Source: Nocardia concava NBRC 100430
GTDB lineage: Bacteria; Actinomycetota; Actinomycetes; Mycobacteriales; Mycobacteriaceae
Assembly: GCF_000308815.1 (NCBI RefSeq)
Contig: NZ_BAFX01000008.1
Coordinates: forward strand, 44,793 to 108,792
Direction: 5' to 3'
DNA: 64,000 bases
Within the stretch, counting starts at the first letter, position 1; each line of letters opens with the position of its first letter. The notes beneath the pieces were generated by a model, which was not told the origin of the DNA, ran no database searches, and saw only the letters and a program-made list of their open reading frames with translations. Shown piece by piece: positions 43,976 to 52,262 of this stretch. Made by a program: the position numbers and the translations under genes.

Positions 43976-44048
43976 CGATCGGTTCCTTCGTTCACGAAGG
44001 ACACGATGCCACCGGTGCCCGAAAACCGCCGACCGGTAGTCGATTACG

Positions 44049-44465
44049 TCAGTTGCCCGGGTAGGCCATATAGAAGGGCTCCCACTGGTGGCCGTCGGGG
44101 TCGAGGAAGGTGCGGCCGTGCATGCCGACCTGGGCCTCCTGGGCGCGTTTATCGGCATTGACCTCCTCGGTGCCGCCGGCGCGCAGGGCCGCGTCGGTGA
44201 GATCGTCGACCTCCTGGGCGCTGGTCAGGGACAGGGCGTAGAGGGAGTTGACCGTGGCACGGGTATCGCCGATCGGGCGGGTGCTGAAGGTGGTGAAGAA
44301 CTCGTGGGTGAGCAGCATCAGGCAGATGTTGTCGTCCACGACGATGCAGGCGGCATTGCCGTCGGTGAAGTCCTGATTCACCTTCCAGCCGATGGCCTCG
44401 TAGAACCGCTTGGATCGCTCCAGGTCGGCAACGGGCAGGTTCAGGAAGATCATCTTGCTCGGCAT
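44049..44465 (-). CDS. VOC-family (glyoxalase-like) protein
   Basis: A 138-residue vicinal-oxygen-chelate fold protein. FLNLPVADLERSKRFYEAIGWK is the first module, and FLDPDGHQWEPFYMAYPGN at the C terminus contains the metal-coordinating His/Glu pattern. It may be a glyoxalase, dioxygenase or resistance-type enzyme; the substrate is unknown. ATG 44465 lies divergent from the glycosyltransferase gene. Confidence 0.8.
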   Translation of the reverse strand: MPSKMIFLNLPVADLERSKRFYEAIGWKVNQDFTDGNAACIVVDDNICLMLLTHEFFTTFSTRPIGDTRATVNSLYALSLTSAQEVDDLTDAALRAGGTEEVNADKRAQEAQVGMHGRTFLDPDGHQWEPFYMAYPGN

Positions 44466-44579
44466 GGCGGTTCGCCCCTCTTCTCCGCGATCGGTTCGCG
44501 CGTCATCGATGTACCCGTGCAGACGAAGCGGGTGCGGGAAACTCATCGGTCGTGCGAGAGTGGCTGGTGGAGGTGCTCG

Positions 44580-45776
44580 ATGAATCACAGCTACCTGGTC
44601 GCTCTCACCGGTAGCGGCGGAACCGTGCCGCCGGAACTGGGCGTGGTGCGGCGACTGGTACGGCGTGGACATCGGGTGACGGTGCTGGCCGAGGAATCGC
44701 TGACCGGTGCGGTGGCGGCGACGGGAGCGCGACTGCGGCCGCGCGCGGGAGCCGGCTACGCCCGCGACACCGCCGACGAAATCGACGCCGAGCGACCGGA
44801 TCTGGTGCTGGCCTCCTACTTCGCCTTCGGGGCCATGGTCGCCGCGCAGGCCTGCGAGGTGCCGTTCTCGGTGCTCATCCCGGGCGTCTACCCGCTGCCG
44901 GTGGAGGGCGGGCCGCCGCCGGGCACCGGATTCGGGCGGGCGCACGGACCGCTGGGGCGCTTGCGCGATCGGGTGGTGGGCTCGCTGGTGCAGCGGCGCT
45001 GGGACGAGGAACTGCTACCCCGGCTCAACGCGCTGCGCGCGGACTTCGGGCTGGAACGGCTCGCGCACTATCAGGATCAGGCGCAACTGGCCCACCGGCA
45101 GCTCGTATTATCCAGCGCCGCTTTCGATTTCCCGGGTCAGTGTCCGGACGGGGTGCGCTGGGTCGGCCCCATCCTGGACGAGCCGGACTGGGTGGAGGAC
45201 GGCACCTGGACCCAGACCGACGGCGGTGAGCCGCTGATCCTGGTCACGCTCTCCACCACCGATCGTGGTCAAACCGATTGCCTGCAAAGGATTGCCGACG
45301 CGCTGGGCCTGCTGCCCGTGCGTGGCGTGCTCACCACCGGCCCGGCCATCGAGCCGGAGGCGATCCACGCGCCGCCGAACGTGACCGTGCTGCGGGCCGC
45401 ACCGCACCGCGAGCTCATGCGCCACGCCAGCCTGGTGGTCACCCACGGCGGCCACGGCACGCTGATGAAGGCCTTCGCCGCCGACCTGCCCGTGGTGGTG
45501 CTCCCGCACGGCCGCGACACCGCCGACAACGCGGCCCGGGTGCGCGCCCACCGCGCCGGAATCGTGCTGCCCCGCAGCGCGTCTCCGCAGCGCATCGCCC
45601 GCGCGGTCCGCCACGCCCTGCGCACCCCCGCCCACTACCGGGCCGCCGCCGCGCTGGGCCGCGCCGTCCGCCACGACGCGCGCGGCGACGCCCTGCTGCT
45701 CGAGATCGAACCCGCCTGCGACCACCCCGACCCCGCCGGGGAGCGCATCTTCTCCGTGCGTGAGCTCGAATCCTGA
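44580..45776 (+). CDS. UGT/MGT-type glycosyltransferase
   Basis: A 398-residue GT-B-fold glycosyltransferase. The C-terminal donor-binding motif VVTHGGHGTLMKAFAADLPVVVLPHGRDTADNAARV is the macrolide/UGT signature, and the N-terminal half begins LVALTGSGGTVPPELGVVRRL. It probably transfers a sugar from a nucleotide donor to a small molecule. ATG 44580 follows GGAGGTG. The C-terminal tail is polar. No pathway can be assigned from neighbours. Confidence 0.78.
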   Translation: MNHSYLVALTGSGGTVPPELGVVRRLVRRGHRVTVLAEESLTGAVAATGARLRPRAGAGYARDTADEIDAERPDLVLASYFAFGAMVAAQACEVPFSVLIPGVYPLPVEGGPPPGTGFGRAHGPLGRLRDRVVGSLVQRRWDEELLPRLNALRADFGLERLAHYQDQAQLAHRQLVLSSAAFDFPGQCPDGVRWVGPILDEPDWVEDGTWTQTDGGEPLILVTLSTTDRGQTDCLQRIADALGLLPVRGVLTTGPAIEPEAIHAPPNVTVLRAAPHRELMRHASLVVTHGGHGTLMKAFAADLPVVVLPHGRDTADNAARVRAHRAGIVLPRSASPQRIARAVRHALRTPAHYRAAAALGRAVRHDARGDALLLEIEPACDHPDPAGERIFSVRELES

Positions 45777-45876
45777 GCAGGTGCGCGCACCGGCATCCTG
45801 ACCGTTGGCCGAAATTCGCGTGTCGTAGGCCGGATTTAGCTGGCAGGCTGGGCTTTCACTGTTTAGCGTGAGCCGC

Positions 45877-46572
45877 ATGGATTTTGTGGCCATTTTGCGC
45901 GAGAAGCTGAACGGGTTCGGGGAGCTGATCACGCCCGACGTGAATCTGGCCGCACCGGTTCCGAGTTGCGGCGACTGGACCTTCTACGACCTCGTCGACC
46001 ATGTCGGGCAGGGGAACATGTGGGTGGTGACCGGGGTCGCGGAGGGCCGCGGCGACTACCAGGGACCGCCCGCGCCCAAGGACCCGATCGAACTGCGCGC
46101 CTGGTACGACGCCAGCGCGAAGGCGATCCTCGAAGCGCTGTCGGTGGCGCCCGAGACACCGGCCTGGACCTTCACCAGCCTGCTGCCGCGCACCGTCGGC
46201 TTCTGGCAGCGCCGCCGCGCCCAGGAAACCCTCATGCACCTGTGGGACGGACAGGACGCGCTCGGCACCGCCGAATCCTTCGAACCGGCGCTCGCCGTGG
46301 ACGGCATCACCGAGGTGTTCGAACTGTTCGCGCCGCGCATGATTCAGCGTGGGCTGGCCAAGGAGCCGGAGGTCGCGCTGAGTGTGCACTCGACCGATAC
46401 CGGCGACAGCTGGACCTACGGTCCGGGGACGCCGGTCGCCGAAATCTCCGGCACCGCATCGGATCTGCTGCTGGCGCTGTGGCAGCGCAAGCAGGCCAAT
46501 GACGCGGCCTTCAGCTGGCAGGGCAATTGGGCGGCGGGGGAGCGGGTGATCGCCGGTCCGCTGGTGCCGTAA
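45877..46572 (+). CDS. Maleylpyruvate-isomerase-family (mycothiol-type) protein
   Basis: A 231-residue DinB-like four-helix-bundle protein of the mycothiol-dependent maleylpyruvate isomerase/TIGR03083-TIGR03086 superfamily. CGDWTFYDLVDHVGQGNMWVV supplies one metal-ligand His, and RRRAQETLMHLWDGQDALG a second. A C-terminal domain follows from about residue 145. Mycothiol use fits an actinomycete; the reaction is unknown. ATG 45877 is favoured, but GTG 45868 is possible. Confidence 0.68.
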   Translation: MDFVAILREKLNGFGELITPDVNLAAPVPSCGDWTFYDLVDHVGQGNMWVVTGVAEGRGDYQGPPAPKDPIELRAWYDASAKAILEALSVAPETPAWTFTSLLPRTVGFWQRRRAQETLMHLWDGQDALGTAESFEPALAVDGITEVFELFAPRMIQRGLAKEPEVALSVHSTDTGDSWTYGPGTPVAEISGTASDLLLALWQRKQANDAAFSWQGNWAAGERVIAGPLVP

Positions 46573-46593
46573 ACCGGTTCCGCGTAAAGAAAA

Positions 46594-46635
46594 ACGGCGA
46601 GGTGGTGGCCGGTATGGAAACCACCGCCTCGCCGT
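46594..46635. terminator. Bidirectional hairpin terminator
   Basis: ACGGCGAGGTGGTGG pairs with CCACCGCCTCGCCGT (one mismatch) across 12 bases, between the convergent isomerase-like and fadE27 genes. Confidence 0.7.
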
Positions 46636-46660
46636 CGGCCGCTTTGCAGGGTCGGCCGGG

Positions 46661-46706
46661 CTACTGTGCCCCGGAGAGCAGAGCTACTGCGCCTCGGAGA
46701 GCAGAG
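46661..46706. repeat. 23-base tandem duplication at fadE27 stop
   Basis: CTACTGTGCCCCGGAGAGCA... (46661-46683) is followed directly by CTACTGCGCCTCGGAGAGCA... (46684-46706), with two differences. The second unit is the 3' end of fadE27 including its stop; the first is a duplicate just outside. Confidence 0.8.
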
Positions 46707-47808
46707 CTCCCAGCGCGCGCAGGTGATCGGTCGCGCCGCCGAGCGCGAACTCGTTGTGCTTGGCGGCGGTGAAGTACTGGTTCACGATGTGATCGCGGTC
46801 GATGCCGACGCCACCGTGCACGTGCACCACGGTGTGGGCGACCCGGTGCCCCGCCTCGGCGGCCCAGAACTTGGCGGTGTGGACCTCGGCGGCCGCCGGG
46901 AGCCCTTCGGCCAGTCGCCACGCCGCCTGCTGCACCGCCAGGCGCACACCCTGGACGTCGATGTAGCCGTCGGCCAGGCGCTGAGCCACGGCCTGGAAGC
47001 TGCCGATCTTGCGGTTGAACTGCTCGCGCTCGCGGGCGTAGTCGGCGACCAGCTCCAGACCCTTCTCGACCACGCCGAGCTGAGTGGCGGCCAGACCCAG
47101 CCAGGCGCGCTCCAGCAGCCAGGTCAGGATCTCGGCACCCTGATCCACGGTGCCCACCAATTCCGCGGGGGTACCGGCGAATTCGACCTCGGCCTCGGGA
47201 GAGCGGTCGGTGACGATCTGGTCCTCGACGCGCACCGAGGCGTGCGACGGGTCGACCAGGAACACGGCTGGGACGCCGTCGACGCTGGCGGACACCAGGA
47301 TTCGATCGGCCTGACGCGCGAACGGCACGGTGGTCTTGAGCCCGGTCAGCAGCCAGCCGTTGCCCGCGATGGCGGTGGTGACCGGCTTGCCGAGCTCCCA
47401 GTTGCGCTCCTCGCTCAGCGCCGCGGTGAGAATGACCTCGCCGGTCGCGGCCTTGGCGGCCAGCTCGCGCTGCGGCGCGGAACCGAACTGCGCGAGCGCG
47501 CCCGCGCCCAGCACGATCGACCACAGATAGGGCACCGGCGCGACGGACTTGCCGATCTCGCGCAGGATGGCGGTCTGCTCCAGCACACCGAAGTCGCTGC
47601 CGCCCACCGTTTCCGGCAGTGCCGCCGCCAGCACGCCGGTCTCGGCGAGCGAGGCCCACAGCTGCTGGTCGAAGCGCACGGTCGGGTTGCCGTCGGCGTC
47701 GAAGTTCCTGTCGAGTTCACGCAGCCGGTCGGCGGTGACGAGCTTGCCGGTGACCTCGGCGGTGAGGCGGGCCAGATCCTGCTGCGCCTCGGTGAGAGTG
47801 AAATCCAT
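46684..47808 (-). CDS. fadE27: Acyl-CoA dehydrogenase FadE27 (ChsE5-like)
   Basis: A 374-residue acyl-CoA dehydrogenase subunit. DFTLTEAQQDLARLTAEVTGK starts it, with REQFNRKIGSFQAVAQRLAD and VHVHGGVGIDRDHIVNQYF in the C-terminal domain. The middle beta domain is shortened, a mark of the steroid-type heterotetramers. With FadE26 it corresponds to Rv3505/Rv3504 (ChsE5/ChsE4), which introduces the first double bond into the C27 side-chain CoA ester. It lies 20 bases after fadE26. Confidence 0.85.
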   Translation of the reverse strand: MDFTLTEAQQDLARLTAEVTGKLVTADRLRELDRNFDADGNPTVRFDQQLWASLAETGVLAAALPETVGGSDFGVLEQTAILREIGKSVAPVPYLWSIVLGAGALAQFGSAPQRELAAKAATGEVILTAALSEERNWELGKPVTTAIAGNGWLLTGLKTTVPFARQADRILVSASVDGVPAVFLVDPSHASVRVEDQIVTDRSPEAEVEFAGTPAELVGTVDQGAEILTWLLERAWLGLAATQLGVVEKGLELVADYAREREQFNRKIGSFQAVAQRLADGYIDVQGVRLAVQQAAWRLAEGLPAAAEVHTAKFWAAEAGHRVAHTVVHVHGGVGIDRDHIVNQYFTAAKHNEFALGGATDHLRALGALLSEAQ

Positions 47809-47828
47809 GATGGCTACCTAGGTTTCGT

Positions 47829-49022
47829 TCAGCGGGCCGCGGCGGGCTGCTTGAGGGCGGTCATGGCGATGATGTCGCGCTGCACCTCGTTGGTGCCGCC
47901 GCCGAAGGTGAGGATCAGGCAGGCGCGGTGCATGCGCTCGAGGCGGCCGCGCAGCTGCGAACCGGCGGAATCCTGGCGCAGGTAGGCCTGCGGGCCGAGG
48001 ATCTCCATCAAAGCGCGGTAGGACTCGGTGGCCAGTTCGGTCCCGTACACCTTGGTGGCCGAGGCGTCCCACGGGCGCGGCGCGGCATCGCCACCGGCGT
48101 CGGCGCGCGAGGCGATCTCCCAGTTGGTGAGCTTCAGGTACTCGACCTTGGCGTGCACCTTGGCCAGCGCGATCTGCACCCATTCCTGGTCGATGACGCG
48201 GGAGCCGTTGGCGGACTTGGTATTGCGGGCCCACTCGGTGACCTGCGCGACCGCCAGCGCCAGCGGCGCCGACGAGGTCAGCGCGACGCGCTCGTGGTTG
48301 AGCTGGTTGGTGACCAGCGCCCAGCCGCCGTTTTCCGGGCCCACCATGTCGGAGTTCTTGACCCGCACGTCCTGGTAGTAGGTGGCGCTGGTGTCCGGCC
48401 CGGCCATGGTGTGCACCGGCGTCCAGGAGAAGCCCTCGGCCGTGGTCGGCACGATGAACATCGAGATGCCCTTGTGCTTCTTGGCATTCGGGTCGGTGCG
48501 CGCGGCCAGCCAGATGTAGTCGGCGTAGGCGATGAGGGAGGTCCACATCTTCTGGCCGTTGATGATCCAGTCGTCGCCGTCGCGGACCGCGGCGGTGCGC
48601 AGCGAGGCCAGGTCGGTGCCCGCGCCCGGCTCGGAGTAGCCGATGGCGAAGTGCAGCTGGCCGGCGGCGATCTTGGGCAGGAAGAACTTCTTCTGCTCCT
48701 CGGTGCCGTAGTGCATGATCGTCGGCGCCACAGAGTTGATGGTCAGGAACGGCACCGGGGCGCCCGCGATGGCGGCCTCGTCGGTGAAGATCAGCTGATC
48801 CATGGTGGAACGGTCCTGGCCGCCGTACTCCTTGGGCCAGCCCAGGGCGAGCCAGCCGTCGCGGCCCATCTGCTCGACCACCTCGCGGTAGACGTTGCCC
48901 TCGCCGTATTCGCCGGTCTGCGCCGAAAGCGCTTGCCGCCGTTCGGGAGTGATGAGCTTGGTGAAATAGTCACGTAGCTCGGCACGCAGCTGTTCCTGTT
49001 GCGGCGTGTAGGCGATACGCAT
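47829..49022 (-). CDS. fadE26: Acyl-CoA dehydrogenase FadE26 (ChsE4-like)
   Basis: A 397-residue acyl-CoA dehydrogenase. WLALGWPKEYGGQDRSTMDQ, FAIGYSEPGAGTDLASL, IINGQKMWTSLIAYADYIWL and FGGGTNEVQRDIIAM are present. It forms the FAD/active-site-bearing partner of FadE27. First gene of a minus-strand pair, divergent from fdxD with a KstR-like box in between, exactly as in the M. tuberculosis mce4 neighbourhood. Confidence 0.87.
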   Translation of the reverse strand: MRIAYTPQQEQLRAELRDYFTKLITPERRQALSAQTGEYGEGNVYREVVEQMGRDGWLALGWPKEYGGQDRSTMDQLIFTDEAAIAGAPVPFLTINSVAPTIMHYGTEEQKKFFLPKIAAGQLHFAIGYSEPGAGTDLASLRTAAVRDGDDWIINGQKMWTSLIAYADYIWLAARTDPNAKKHKGISMFIVPTTAEGFSWTPVHTMAGPDTSATYYQDVRVKNSDMVGPENGGWALVTNQLNHERVALTSSAPLALAVAQVTEWARNTKSANGSRVIDQEWVQIALAKVHAKVEYLKLTNWEIASRADAGGDAAPRPWDASATKVYGTELATESYRALMEILGPQAYLRQDSAGSQLRGRLERMHRACLILTFGGGTNEVQRDIIAMTALKQPAAAR

Positions 49023-49073
49023 AGGAGTACCTCTAGCCTTCGTTTCTCGGTTCAGCCGATCATCGCACGCAAG

Positions 49074-49087
49074 TGAAACATGTTCCA
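49074..49087. promoter_or_regulatory. KstR-like box, fadE26/fdxD divergent promoter
   Basis: TGAAACATGTTCCA is an imperfect KstR dyad (AACATGTT core) between the two divergent genes. Confidence 0.75.
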
Positions 49088-49174
49088 GTATTGGTTCCGG
49101 TTAGGGCTACTTTGCTGGTTGCGCGCGGGTCTGGTTGTTACGCTCGGGCACAACCAGTGGTTAAGGAGAGAAAC

Positions 49175-49363
49175 ATGAAGGTCATCGTCGACTTCGATCA
49201 GTGCGAAGCCAACGGAATCTGCGTCGGAATCGCCCCTGACGTCTTTGATCTCGATGACGACGACAACCTGTTCGTCAACGAGGCCGAGGTCACCGAGGCC
49301 AACCGCCGCGATATCGAGTCGGCCGTGGCGCAGTGCCCCAAGGCGGCGCTGAAGCTGGTCTGA
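49175..49363 (+). CDS. fdxD: [3Fe-4S]-type ferredoxin FdxD
   Basis: A 62-residue ferredoxin. DQCEANGICVGIAPDVFDL has two cysteines and AQCPKAALKL the third, with no Cys at the fourth usual place, fitting a [3Fe-4S] cluster. The strong site AAGGAGAG precedes ATG 49175. Located as Rv3503c between fadE26 and hsd4A; related ferredoxins are proposed electron donors for sterol P450s such as CYP125. Confidence 0.88.
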   Translation: MKVIVDFDQCEANGICVGIAPDVFDLDDDDNLFVNEAEVTEANRRDIESAVAQCPKAALKLV

Positions 49364-49383
49364 GCGCATGCTTGCCCGGCGGG

Positions 49384-49397
49384 TGGAACACGTTCTA
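49384..49397. promoter_or_regulatory. KstR box upstream of hsd4A
   Basis: TGGAACACGTTCTA contains the ideal GAACACGTTC core and lies 11 bases before the GTG of hsd4A. Confidence 0.85.
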
Positions 49398-49408
49398 GAG
49401 TCGGCCGC

Positions 49409-50311
49409 GTGAGTGATTCTGACGTTAGTCTTTCCGGCCGGGTTGCCATCGTCACCGGCGCGGGCGCCGGGCTCGGCCGGGCCGAAGCCCTGGAGCTGGC
49501 CCGCGCCGGCGCGTCGATCGTCGTCAACGACCTTGCCGAAAACGACGCGGTCAGCGCAACCCTCGCCGACATCCGCGCGCTGGGCGTCAAGGCGGAGTTC
49601 GTGGCCGGCAGCATCGCCGAGCGGGCCACCGCCGACGCCCTCATCCGCACCGCCGAGGAGAGCCTCGGCGGGCTGGACATCGTGGTGAACAATGCCGGGA
49701 TCACCCGGGACAAGATGCTGTTCAACATGTCCGACGAGGATTTCGACGCCGTCGTCGCGGTGCACCTGCGCGGTCACTTCCTGTTGACCCGCAACGCCGC
49801 CGCGTATTGGCGCGGTAAATACAAGGAGACGGGTGCCCCGGTCTACGGCCGGATCATCAACACCTCCTCCGAGGCCGGACTGCTCGGCCCGGCCGGACAG
49901 GCCAACTACGGTGCGGCCAAGGCCGGTATCACCGCGCTGACCCTGTCGGCGGCCCGCGCGCTCAAGAGTGTCGGCGTGCGCGCCAACGCCATCGCCCCGC
50001 GCGCCCGCACCGCCATGACCGAGCAGGTCTTCGCCGCGGCCCCCGAGGAGGGCCCGGACCCGCTCTCGCCCGATCACGTGGCGCGCCTGGTGGCCTATCT
50101 GGCCTCCCCTGCGGCCGAATCGATCTCGGGCCAGCTCTTCGTTGTCTACGGGCCGATGGTCGCCCTGATGGCCGCCCCGGTCGTCGAGCGGCGGTTCGAC
50201 GCCGAGGGCGAGTGGACCCGCGAGGGACTCGCCTCCAGTCTGGGTGCTTATTTTGCCGAACGCGGTTCGGATGCTTCGTTTTCCGCTTCCTCGCTGAAGG
50301 ACCTGGGCTGA
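49409..50311 (+). CDS. hsd4A: Hsd4A, steroid side-chain 3-hydroxyacyl-CoA dehydrogenase
   Basis: A 300-residue SDR with TGAGAGLGRAEALELARAG, VVNNAGITRDKMLFN and NYGAAKAGITALTL. It belongs to the MFE-2-like group and equals Rv3502c (Hsd4A), which oxidises the 22-hydroxyl of side-chain CoA esters. Begins with GTG 49409, very close to a KstR core and with no clear ribosome site. The gap of about 320 bases to yrbE4A is the mce4 promoter. Confidence 0.85.
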   Translation: MSDSDVSLSGRVAIVTGAGAGLGRAEALELARAGASIVVNDLAENDAVSATLADIRALGVKAEFVAGSIAERATADALIRTAEESLGGLDIVVNNAGITRDKMLFNMSDEDFDAVVAVHLRGHFLLTRNAAAYWRGKYKETGAPVYGRIINTSSEAGLLGPAGQANYGAAKAGITALTLSAARALKSVGVRANAIAPRARTAMTEQVFAAAPEEGPDPLSPDHVARLVAYLASPAAESISGQLFVVYGPMVALMAAPVVERRFDAEGEWTREGLASSLGAYFAERGSDASFSASSLKDLG

Positions 50312-50633
50312 GGGTTACCTCAGTTTCCCCGCCGGAGGCTGTGAGTTTTCGCAGACACGCTCCAGCCTCCGGGCCTGCGGTTGATCACGGGATCGATCAT
50401 TGGTAGGAATGGGGATCAACTATGTGTGTCGTCTCACAGTGCGGCATATCTCTGATGGTTAGGCTGGGGTGAACATGTTCTTGAAACTGGACACCAGTTC
50501 AGGAAGAGAACCTGTTCAGACCAGCGAAACCTTCCCGAACCGTATGAGAACGTGTTCTAATCTTCGAGCGGGACCGAGATCACATTCAAATCTCGGTTGC
50601 TATCGCTAGGCAGGGGCAGGAGGAATAGCGGGA
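50312..50633 (+). promoter_or_regulatory. mce4 promoter region with three KstR-like boxes
   Basis: This 322-base gap upstream of yrbE4A holds three KstR-like cores: GAACATGTTC at 50471-50480, GAACCTGTTC at 50508-50517 and GAACGTGTTC at 50548-50557. Between the first two lies an additional perfect dyad, AACTGG-ACA-CCAGTT (50485-50499). Core spacings are 37 and 40 bases. No gene is seen in the stretch. Confidence 0.8.
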
Positions 50634-51398
50634 ATGAATGAAGTCCTTGCCGTACCGCTGCGGGCGGTCGGAGGGTTCTTCGAACTCGCCGGCGATGTTG
50701 CTCGCGCCGCGGTACGGCCCCCGTTTCAGCGACGGGAATTCATCGATCAGTCCTGGTTCATCGCCCGGGTTTCCATCGTTCCGACCCTTTTGGTCGCCAT
50801 TCCGTTCACCGTGCTGGTGAGCTTCACCCTCAACATCCTGTTGCGGGAGATCGGTGCGGCCGACCTGTCCGGCGCGGGTGCGGCCTTCGGCTCGGTCACC
50901 CAGATCGGCCCCATGGTCACGGTGCTCATCGTGGCCGGCGCGGGCGCGACCGCCATCTGCGCGGATCTGGGCGCGCGCACCATCCGCGAGGAGATCGACG
51001 CCATGCGGGTGCTCGGCATCGATCCGGTGCAGCGCCTGGTGGTGCCGCGGGTGCTGGCCTCGATGTTCGTGGCGTTCCTGCTCAACGGCCTGGTGTCGAC
51101 CATCGGCATCCTGGGCGGCTTCCTCTTCTCGGTCTTCCTGCAGGGCGTGAATCCCGGTGCGTTCGTCAACGGCATCACCCTGCTGACCCACCTGCCCGAG
51201 CTCGTCATCTCGCAGGTGAAGGCCACACTGTTCGGTCTCGTCGCCGGACTGGTCGCCTGCTACCTCGGTCTGAATGTGAAGGGCGGTCCCAAGAGTGTGG
51301 GCGACGCCGTGAACCAGACCGTCGTGTTCGCCTTCATGGCGCTGTTCGTCATCAACGTCGTGGTTACCGCCGTTGGCATCAAGTTCACGGCGCGGTGA
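50634..51398 (+). CDS. yrbE4A: YrbE4A, Mce4 permease subunit
   Basis: A 254-residue MlaE/YrbE permease with about five or six membrane helices. The conserved loop EEIDAMRVLGIDPVQRLVVPR (about residues 122-142) is the family signature, thought to contact the MceG ATPase. It starts at ATG 50634 after CAGGAGGAATAG. With YrbE4B it forms the inner-membrane core of the sterol importer; the ATPase gene (mceG/mkl) is not in this window. Confidence 0.92.
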   Translation: MNEVLAVPLRAVGGFFELAGDVARAAVRPPFQRREFIDQSWFIARVSIVPTLLVAIPFTVLVSFTLNILLREIGAADLSGAGAAFGSVTQIGPMVTVLIVAGAGATAICADLGARTIREEIDAMRVLGIDPVQRLVVPRVLASMFVAFLLNGLVSTIGILGGFLFSVFLQGVNPGAFVNGITLLTHLPELVISQVKATLFGLVAGLVACYLGLNVKGGPKSVGDAVNQTVVFAFMALFVINVVVTAVGIKFTAR

Positions 51399-51402
51399 TC
51401 AG

Positions 51403-52254
51403 ATGGCTTTCGTGATCCAATCTCGTTTTCCGAAGGTCACCAATCGTTTTCGGCGCTTCTCCGAAGGGCTGGACTCGGTCGGCAAGCACGCGGTCTTCTA
51501 CGGGCGGTCGATCGGCTCGGTGCCCAAGGCGCTGGTCCACTACCGCACCGAGACCATCCGGCTGATCGCCGAGATCTCCATGGGCACAGGCGCTCTGGCG
51601 GTTATCGGCGGCACCGTCGTGATCGTCGGCTTCCTGACCCTGGCCGCCGGCGGCACCATCGCCGTGCAGGGCTACAGCTCGCTCGGCAATATCGGCGTCG
51701 AGGCCCTGACCGGCTTCTTCGCCGCCTTCATCAACGTTCGTATTGCGGCACCGGTGATTTCGGGCATCGGCCTGGCGGCGACGCTGGGCGCGGGCACCAC
51801 CGCGCAATTGGGCGCCATGCGCGTCTCCGAGGAGATCGACGCCCTGGAGGTGATGGCCATCCGGCCCATCCCCTTCCTGGTGGGCACCCGGATGCTGGCG
51901 GGCATCATCGCGATCATCCCGCTCTACTCACTGGCGGTCATCGCCTCCTTCATCGCGAGTCGCTTTGCGACCGTGGTGATCTACGGCCAGTCCGCCGGTG
52001 TGTACGACCATTATTTCTCCACCTTCCTGATCCCCAGCGATATCCTCTGGTCGTTCGCGCAGGCGATCTTCATGGCCATGGCGGTCATGCTGATCCACAC
52101 CTACTACGGCTACCACGCCGCAGGCGGTCCGGTGGGCGTGGGCGTGGCGGTAGGTAATGCGGTGCGGGCCTCGCTGATCGCGGTCGTCATGGTGACGCTG
52201 CTGATGTCGCTGGCCATCTACGGCACCTCCGGCAATTTCCATCTCTCCGGATAG
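51403..52254 (+). CDS. yrbE4B: YrbE4B, Mce4 permease subunit
   Basis: A 283-residue YrbE permease. EEIDALEVMAIRPIPFLVGTR is the coupling loop; several membrane helices flank it. ATG 51403 is 4 bases after the yrbE4A stop. Pairs with YrbE4A in the Mce4 sterol-import complex. Confidence 0.92.
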   Translation: MAFVIQSRFPKVTNRFRRFSEGLDSVGKHAVFYGRSIGSVPKALVHYRTETIRLIAEISMGTGALAVIGGTVVIVGFLTLAAGGTIAVQGYSSLGNIGVEALTGFFAAFINVRIAAPVISGIGLAATLGAGTTAQLGAMRVSEEIDALEVMAIRPIPFLVGTRMLAGIIAIIPLYSLAVIASFIASRFATVVIYGQSAGVYDHYFSTFLIPSDILWSFAQAIFMAMAVMLIHTYYGYHAAGGPVGVGVAVGNAVRASLIAVVMVTLLMSLAIYGTSGNFHLSG

Positions 52255-52262
52255 GGCGGGAC

